From Flavobacteriaceae bacterium (GTDB lineage: Bacteria > Bacteroidota > Bacteroidia > Flavobacteriales > Flavobacteriaceae): DNA of 37,034 nt. This document shows, in pieces, positions 32,789 through 37,034 of this stretch (positions are counted from its first letter, which is position 1; each line of letters begins with the position of its first letter). The stretch spans positions 1 to 37,034 of the forward strand of contig CANKLK010000004.1 of the NCBI GenBank assembly GCA_947482805.1, read 5' to 3'. The notes under the pieces were generated by a model. That model saw only the letters and a program-made list of their open reading frames with translations. It searched no databases and was not told the DNA's origin. A program made the position numbers and the translations under genes.

Positions 32789-32819
32789 TAATTGATAATT
32801 GATAATTGATAATTGATAA
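32771..32819. repeat. heptanucleotide tandem array (TTGATAA)7
   Basis: Seven perfect copies of TTGATAA run from inside the mvaD 3' end into the gap before the four-helix-bundle gene. The unit length is not a multiple of three, and the array carries stop codons in all three frames. Confidence 0.95.
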
Positions 32820-32836
32820 TGCAAAATTAGAGAATT

Positions 32837-33184
32837 GTGAAGGAGAACGTTATAAAGGAAAAATCTTTTTTATTTGCCATTGAAATTGTTTCTCTTTATA
32901 AAATTTTAGTTGAAAGAAAAGAATTCGTTTTATCAAAGCAATTGTTATGTTCTGGAACATCAATAGGTGCAAATGTTAGGGAATCTGAACATGCACAAAG
33001 CAAAGCTGATTTTATTCATAAATTATCAATTGCTTTAAAAGAAGCTAATGAAACAGAATATTGGTTGGACTTATTACATGAAACAAAATATTTAAGTCAA
33101 ACCGAATTTGAAAATATAAAACCTAGTATAATAGAATTATTAAAATTGTTAACCAGCATAATTAATACTTCAAAAACAAAATAA
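32837..33184 (+). CDS. four-helix bundle protein (S23/IVP-type)
   Basis: This 115-residue all-helical protein has the family signature: 'SFLFAIEIVSLYKIL' near the start, 'LSKQLLCSGTSIGANVRESEHAQSKADFIHKL' in short pieces at about 35-67, and 'EANETEYWLDLL'. The GTG at 32837 is the only start that preserves the conserved 'MKENVIKEKSF' opening; the nearby ATG at 32819 runs into a stop after three codons. Family members occur as rRNA-intervening-sequence proteins and resemble the accessory (Avd) proteins of diversity-generating retroelements, but many are orphans of unknown role. It sits between mvaD and mevalonate kinase, flanked by TTGATAA-like AT-rich repeats, and looks like an insertion. Confidence 0.88.
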   Translation: MKENVIKEKSFLFAIEIVSLYKILVERKEFVLSKQLLCSGTSIGANVRESEHAQSKADFIHKLSIALKEANETEYWLDLLHETKYLSQTEFENIKPSIIELLKLLTSIINTSKTK

Positions 33185-33186
33185 TT

Positions 33187-33216
33187 GTCAATTATCCATT
33201 GTTAATTATTAATTAA
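33187..33216. repeat. AT-rich repeat after the four-helix-bundle gene
   Basis: TGTCAATTATCCATTGTTAA and the following TTATTAATTA are, in reverse complement, similar to the ATTGATAATTGATAAT array before the gene, so AT-rich sequences in inverted orientation bracket it. Confidence 0.45.
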
Positions 33217-33221
33217 AACGT

Positions 33222-34160
33222 ATGAAAGGACCACTTTTTTACTCAAAGATTCTTCTCTTCGGAGAATACGGAATTATAAAAGATTCAAAAGGTTTATCAA
33301 TTCCTTACAATTTTTATAATGGTGCATTGAAAGTGGATGAAAATCCAACGCAGGAAGCCATAAAATCTAATGCAAGTTTGAGAAGATTTGTTACTTATTT
33401 AGAAAATCTTCAGCAAGAGCAAACAGAACTTGTAACTTTCAATATTGAAATACTAAAAGCCGATGTTGAACGCGGAATGTATTTTGATTCTAGTATTCCT
33501 CAAGGTTATGGTGTTGGTAGTAGCGGCGCATTGGTTGCTGCTATTTATGATAAATATGCCAACAATAAAATCACCGTTTTAGAAAATTTGACCCGTGATA
33601 AATTATTGCAATTAAAAACCATTTTCTCTCAAATGGAATCTTTTTTCCACGGAAAAAGTTCAGGACTCGACCCTTTGAATAGTTATTTGAGTATTCCAAT
33701 TCTAATTAATTCTAAAGATAATATTGAAGCTACTGGAATTCCGTCACAAAGCACCACCGGAAAAGGTGCTGTGTTTTTGTTAGACTCCGGAATTGTTGGC
33801 GAAACAGCTCCAATGGTCAATATCTTTATGGAAAACCTAAAAGAAGAAGGTTTCCGTAAAATGCTTAAAACACAATTCGTAAAATATACCGATGCTTGTG
33901 TGGATAATTTCTTAGGTGGCGATATGAAATCTTTATTTGCTAATACTAAGCAATTATCTAAAGTGGTTTTAAACAACTTCAAACCAATGATTCCAGAACA
34001 ATTTCACGGTGTTTGGCAACGTGGTATTGACACTAACGATTACTACTTAAAACTTTGCGGTTCCGGTGGTGGTGGTTATATTTTAGGTTTTACACAAGAC
34101 TTAGAAAAAGCGAAAAGTTCCTTGAAAGATTATAAATTGGAAGTGGTTTACCAATTTTAA
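33222..34160 (+). CDS. mevalonate kinase (GHMP family)
   Basis: This 312-residue kinase phosphorylates mevalonate. It has the N-terminal 'KILLFGEYGIIKDSKGLSIP' (9-28), the ATP loop 'PQGYGVGSSGALVAA' (93-107), the catalytic-Asp segment 'FFHGKSSGLDPLNSY' with D150, and the third GHMP motif 'LKLCGSGGGGYILGF' near the C-terminus. The 'HGKSSGLD' motif is typical of mevalonate kinases. It follows the four-helix-bundle gene by 37 bases and precedes the prenyltransferase by 53 bases. Homoserine- or galactokinase-like roles are unlikely given the neighbours. Confidence 0.92.
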   Translation: MKGPLFYSKILLFGEYGIIKDSKGLSIPYNFYNGALKVDENPTQEAIKSNASLRRFVTYLENLQQEQTELVTFNIEILKADVERGMYFDSSIPQGYGVGSSGALVAAIYDKYANNKITVLENLTRDKLLQLKTIFSQMESFFHGKSSGLDPLNSYLSIPILINSKDNIEATGIPSQSTTGKGAVFLLDSGIVGETAPMVNIFMENLKEEGFRKMLKTQFVKYTDACVDNFLGGDMKSLFANTKQLSKVVLNNFKPMIPEQFHGVWQRGIDTNDYYLKLCGSGGGGYILGFTQDLEKAKSSLKDYKLEVVYQF

Positions 34161-34167
34161 ATGGAAT

Positions 34168-34192
34168 CCGCTTTTGTCATCCAAAGCGCAGT
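34168..34192. repeat. single-arm GTCATCC...GCGCAGTCGAAGGG repeat
   Basis: The 53-base gap between the mevalonate kinase and UbiA genes contains TTTTGTCATCC followed by AAAGCGCAGTCGAAGGG. It resembles one arm of the GCGCAGTCGAA-type repeats I recall from Bacteroidota genomes. Confidence 0.4.
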
Positions 34193-34213
34193 CGAAGGGT
34201 TAATTTTCTCAAA

Positions 34214-35131
34214 ATGTTAAGCCGAAAAAACAAACACTTACTGCTGAAAATTGTCAGCATGTTTTCTGTTATTCGCGGTTATAACATTCCTATCATTGCC
34301 TTAGCACAATATCTTTCGGCTATTTTTATTTTGGCACCCGAAAAAAGAGCGTTAAGTGTCTTGTTCGATTTCAACTTATTTATCATCGTAATTGTTTCCA
34401 GTTTAACTATTGCTTCTGGTTACATCATTAATAATTTTTACGATAGCGAAAAAGATTTAATTAATCGTCCCAATAAATCACAACTCGACCGCTTGGTGAG
34501 TCAGAAAACAAAACTTAAAGTTTATTTTACTGTAAATTTTATTGTTTTCTTACTATCATTTTTTGTTTCGTTTCGTGCTGTATTATTTTTCTCGGCCTAT
34601 ATTTTCCTAATTTGGTTTTATTCTCATAAACTAAAAAAAATGGCTATAGTTGGAAATATGACCGCAGCATTTCTAGCAGTTCTGCCCTTTTTTGCCATTC
34701 TTCTTTATTACAAAAATACCTATCCGCAGATTTTTGCTCACGCTAATTTCCTTTTTCTTTTACTTATTATCCGTGAAATAATAAAAGATTTGGAAAACAT
34801 AAAAGGCGATATTGCCAACGATTATCAAACGATACCTGTAATGTTTGGTGAAAGCACTGCAAAAAAAATTATTACACTATTAACCGTTTTGACAATAATT
34901 CCAATTTATTTTCTAGTCGAAATATTTGAAGTTGGATATATGGATATTTACTTCTATATGAGTTTAATCATTTTGATTTTTTTCCTGCAAAAACTTTGGA
35001 AATCCAACTCCAAACCCGATTATTTAAAACTTCATAACATACTGAAATTTGTAGTAGTATCAGGTGTTTTCTGCATTGTTTTAATCGATCCCGAAGTGCT
35101 GGTTCACGGCAGAAGACTGTTGAAGTTTTAG
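34214..35131 (+). CDS. UbiA-family prenyltransferase
   Basis: This 305-residue membrane protein has about eight or nine helices and both Asp-rich UbiA motifs: 'NNFYDSEKDLINRP' (73-86) and 'REIIKDLENIKGD' (about 190-205). These bind the Mg-complexed polyprenyl diphosphate. Flavobacterial homologues are often labelled geranylgeranylglycerol-phosphate geranylgeranyltransferase, but the acceptor cannot be deduced here; an aromatic or lipid acceptor is possible. Its place directly after isoprenoid-precursor genes fits use of prenyl diphosphate. The segment before it carries a repeat arm and the one after it a perfect 52-bp palindrome that could stop transcription. Confidence 0.9.
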   Translation: MLSRKNKHLLLKIVSMFSVIRGYNIPIIALAQYLSAIFILAPEKRALSVLFDFNLFIIVIVSSLTIASGYIINNFYDSEKDLINRPNKSQLDRLVSQKTKLKVYFTVNFIVFLLSFFVSFRAVLFFSAYIFLIWFYSHKLKKMAIVGNMTAAFLAVLPFFAILLYYKNTYPQIFAHANFLFLLLIIREIIKDLENIKGDIANDYQTIPVMFGESTAKKIITLLTVLTIIPIYFLVEIFEVGYMDIYFYMSLIILIFFLQKLWKSNSKPDYLKLHNILKFVVVSGVFCIVLIDPEVLVHGRRLLKF

Positions 35132-35161
35132 CTGTTTTATAGCCCGGATGGAAACGGTATC

Positions 35162-35213
35162 CTTTTTATCCTGAACATGTTTCAGGATCCTGAAACATGT
35201 TCAGGATAAAAAG
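35162..35213. repeat. perfect 52-bp palindrome
   Basis: The sequence is its own reverse complement over 52 bases, with 26-bp arms centred at 35187/35188 on GGATCC, and no loop. The arms contain CCTGAACATGTTTCAGG and end in T5/A5, so it could also act as a bidirectional terminator after the UbiA gene. An in-frame ATG inside it (35197) is a false start for the next gene. Confidence 0.95.
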
Positions 35214-35261
35214 ATATAGTGAACAGCCGGAAATAGCTCCTGAAAAAGCAACTGAAATACG

Positions 35262-35269
35262 TATCTTTG
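35262..35269 (+). promoter_or_regulatory. -7 promoter box of the pseudouridine synthase gene
   Basis: TATCTTTG, a full TAnnTTTG match and the third identical copy in this window, lies 17 bases before the ATG at 35287 and supports that start over the upstream 35197 ATG. Confidence 0.55.
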
Positions 35270-35286
35270 CGACAAATTACAGAATT

Positions 35287-36225
35287 ATGAACAAGAAGGA
35301 AGGCAATAATAAAGGAAGTGGCTCACGTCCAAATAGTTCGAGGCCAAGTTCGAATAAGCCAACCCGAGCTGGAGGCGAACGGAGCGGAGCTAAACCTGCC
35401 ATGGCTAAGCGTGCCCAAGGACCTAAAAAAGGTAAGCCTAGTACAAAAGCCGATACAGCTCTTTCAAATAAAGTAGAAAAGAAACCGAATCAAGCAGCAA
35501 AACGACCAAAAGCAGCTGATGAAATTCGTTTGAATAAATACATTGCCAATTCAGGGGCATGCTCACGTCGTGATGCTGATATCTATATTCAATCGGGGAA
35601 TGTAAAAGTAAACGGAATTCCAGTTACAGAAATGGGTTACCTAGTAAAACCAGGAGATGTTGTTAATTTTGATGGGGCCACTTTAACTCCCGAGAAAAAA
35701 GAATACATCTTGCTAAACAAACCCAAAAACTTCACAACAGCTCTTGATGAAGGACAAGAATATCGTAATGTATTAGAGTTGGTAAAAGGTTCTACCTCTG
35801 CAAAAATTGGCCCTATTGGCAGAATGGATAAAAACACAACTGGCTTGCTAATATTTACAAACGATACCGATATGATTAGAAAATTCACCTTGCCTAATCA
35901 AAAATCATCAAAAATTTACCAAGTTTCATTGGATAAAAACCTGAAGTTTGATGACTTAGAAAAAATAAGCAAAGGGCTCACAATTGACGGACATAAGGTA
36001 TTCGTTCAGGAAATAAGCTACATTGAAAACGAACCAAAAAGCGAAATCGGGTTACAATTAAAATCGCCAAATGTGAAAGTCGTTCGAAATATTTTTGAAC
36101 ATTTAGGATATGATGTTCTTCGTATCGACAGAGTTGCTTTTGCGGGTTTAACCAAAAAGAATTTACCACGAGGCAATTGGCGATTCTTAACCGAACAGGA
36201 AATTATCAATTTGAAAAATAGTTAA
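35287..36225 (+). CDS. rRNA pseudouridine synthase (RluB/RsuA type)
   Basis: This 312-residue enzyme has a low-complexity basic N-terminal extension of about 75 residues (Ser/Lys/Pro/Ala-rich). An S4 RNA-binding domain follows ('IRLNKYIANSGACSRRDAD', about 79-97), then the catalytic domain with 'GPIGRMDKNTTGLLIF' and catalytic Asp D181. The family isomerises uridine in 16S or 23S rRNA; RluB-like 23S modification is most likely from the length, but the target is not certain. I chose the ATG at 35287: the longer frame from 35197 begins inside the 52-bp palindrome, and a good -7 box lies between the two starts. A terminator follows. Confidence 0.9.
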   Translation: MNKKEGNNKGSGSRPNSSRPSSNKPTRAGGERSGAKPAMAKRAQGPKKGKPSTKADTALSNKVEKKPNQAAKRPKAADEIRLNKYIANSGACSRRDADIYIQSGNVKVNGIPVTEMGYLVKPGDVVNFDGATLTPEKKEYILLNKPKNFTTALDEGQEYRNVLELVKGSTSAKIGPIGRMDKNTTGLLIFTNDTDMIRKFTLPNQKSSKIYQVSLDKNLKFDDLEKISKGLTIDGHKVFVQEISYIENEPKSEIGLQLKSPNVKVVRNIFEHLGYDVLRIDRVAFAGLTKKNLPRGNWRFLTEQEIINLKNS

Positions 36226-36312
36226 AACTCATTTGATCCATTAAGGAGTGTCAGAAGAAAGCGTATTAGGAACATTTTCGACAAACTCAAAAAAAAGTAT
36301 ATTTACAATAAT

Positions 36313-36345
36313 AAATCCTCTATTTATGAGAACGAGAGGATTTTT
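36313..36345 (+). terminator. terminator after pseudouridine synthase
   Basis: AAATCCTCT (36313-36321) and AGAGGATTT (36335-36343) form a 9-bp stem with a 13-base loop, followed by Ts. It is 88 bases past the stop and just before the NTF2-like gene. Confidence 0.8.
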
Positions 36346-36357
36346 CATTTAAAAACT

Positions 36358-36720
36358 ATGTCAGAAGAAAAAAACTTATCGATTGCAATGTTTTGGTTTG
36401 AAGCGTTTAATGCGCATAACTTAGAAAAGTTATTATCGTTATATGATGACGAAGCCCAGCATTTTAGTCCAAAATTAAAAATCCGCCATCCGGAAACTAA
36501 CGGTTTGGTAACTGGAAAAGAAGCGCTTCGAACCTGGTGGAAAGATTCTTTTGACCGATTGCCGAGTTTGCATTATAAAGTAACTTCCCTAACATCAAAT
36601 GCCGACAGGGTTTTTATGGAATATATTCGGATGGTTGAAAACGAAGAGAACATGCTCGTTGCCGAAGTATTGGAAATCAAAGAAGGAAGAATCGCTTTTT
36701 CTCGGGTATATCACGGATAA
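36358..36720 (+). CDS. NTF2-like/SnoaL-fold protein
   Basis: This 120-residue single-domain protein fits the NTF2/SnoaL fold: an N-terminal helix ('NLSIAMFWFEAFNAHNLEKLLSLYDDEAQHF' in short pieces), then strands around 'GKEALRTWWKDSF', 'VTSLTSNADRVFMEYIRMVENE' and a closing 'GRIAFSRVYHG'. Members include small-molecule isomerases, hydrolases and many proteins with no known function; no substrate can be named. It has no signal peptide. It directly follows the pseudouridine synthase terminator. Confidence 0.82.
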   Translation: MSEEKNLSIAMFWFEAFNAHNLEKLLSLYDDEAQHFSPKLKIRHPETNGLVTGKEALRTWWKDSFDRLPSLHYKVTSLTSNADRVFMEYIRMVENEENMLVAEVLEIKEGRIAFSRVYHG

Positions 36721-36786
36721 TTTTATATTTTAGTAACAAATTTTTAAAATACTAACAAAAAGTTTTACCCAACTAACCTCAAAAAA

Positions 36787-37034
36787 ATGAAAAAAATAAA
36801 TAAAATTTCTGTAATAGTTCTTCTTTCATTACTAGTTGTAAACTGCAAATCAGACAAAAAAGAGCAAAATTTCAAGGCCATTACCGATGCTTATTTTGAT
36901 GGCAAAAACGAGTTAAATCCGTTGGACGCTACTCAAAACGGTCAAAACGAATACAACGACAAACTAGTATTTGAAATGACTGATTCGTACCGAAAAAAGC
37001 AAGCCGCTTTTTATGATAAATTCGAAAATGAATT
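36787..37034 (+). CDS. DUF885-family lipoprotein, 3' end outside window
   Basis: The first 82 codons are visible. A lipoprotein signal ends 'LLVVNC' (Cys 20), then a linker, then 'AITDAYFDGKNELNPLDATQNGQNEYND', which matches the start of DUF885 proteins (a helical domain distantly related to metallopeptidases) in short pieces. The catalytic part lies beyond the edge. A run of As precedes the ATG, as often in this group where Shine-Dalgarno sites are weak. Confidence 0.75.
   Translation, partial: MKKINKISVIVLLSLLVVNCKSDKKEQNFKAITDAYFDGKNELNPLDATQNGQNEYNDKLVFEMTDSYRKKQAAFYDKFENE

Noticed and set aside
36248..36260. GTGTCAGAAGAAA resembling the start of the NTF2-like gene (ATGTCAGAAGAAA) 110 bases upstream
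   Set aside because: The frame after it gives about 34 codons without similarity to the gene and runs through the terminator; probably chance in A-rich DNA.
1..37034. CRISPR arrays, tRNAs, rRNAs, insertion sequences, integrase or phage genes
   Set aside because: I looked through the gaps and gene list and found no spaced direct repeats, cloverleaf-like sequences or transposase/integrase genes.

Overview
The window looks like a chromosome segment of a Flavobacterium-type member of the Bacteroidota. Supporting signs are low GC, a SusC/SusD pair, a C-terminal type IX secretion (T9SS) tail, -7 promoter boxes of the TAnnTTTG type, a flavobacterial mevalonate pathway with a GYDIA-type GHMP kinase, and lptC next to a CNNM/CBS protein and a PpiD-like foldase. 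No tRNA, rRNA, CRISPR array, insertion sequence or prophage was seen. No stretch longer than 300 bases lacks a gene.

Left flank (1-7.6 kb). A plus-strand envelope cluster holds a TPR protein cut by the window edge, lptC, a 65-residue membrane protein, a CNNM/CBS protein and a PpiD-like isomerase. It converges on a minus-strand pair, HMG-CoA reductase then a GYDIA GHMP kinase, with a strong hairpin terminator between the two directions.

Centre (7.7-28.4 kb). This is an alpha-glucan (starch/maltodextrin) utilisation locus built around a LacI-type regulator. On the minus strand are susC, susD, a susE-like gene and a T9SS-secreted GH13 amylase. On the plus strand are the regulator, an MFS maltose-type transporter, beta-phosphoglucomutase, a GH65 phosphorylase, a neopullulanase-like GH13, a GH31 alpha-glucosidase and a second GH13. 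The inferred flow is: a secreted amylase cuts starch, SusCDE capture and import oligomers, periplasmic GH13/GH31 enzymes trim them, MFS moves maltose inward, GH65 phosphorolyses it, and the mutase gives glucose 6-phosphate. A 20-bp sequence is repeated exactly in front of susC and in front of the transporter gene.

Right flank (28.4-37 kb). Here are a glycerophosphodiesterase, a BaiN/HI0933-type flavoprotein, a small ParE-type toxin-antitoxin pair, TspO, then diphosphomevalonate decarboxylase, a four-helix-bundle gene, mevalonate kinase, a UbiA prenyltransferase, an rRNA pseudouridine synthase, an NTF2-like protein and the start of a DUF885 lipoprotein. The mevalonate genes therefore lie on both sides of the glucan locus.

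The most unusual material is non-coding or repeat-derived: several palindromic repeats (including a perfect 52-bp palindrome), two repeats that appear translated in frame inside HMG-CoA reductase and MvaD, a (TTGATAA)7 array supplying the mvaD stop codon, and two mutually exclusive hairpins in the transporter leader. I found no clear case of a wholly new multi-gene system.
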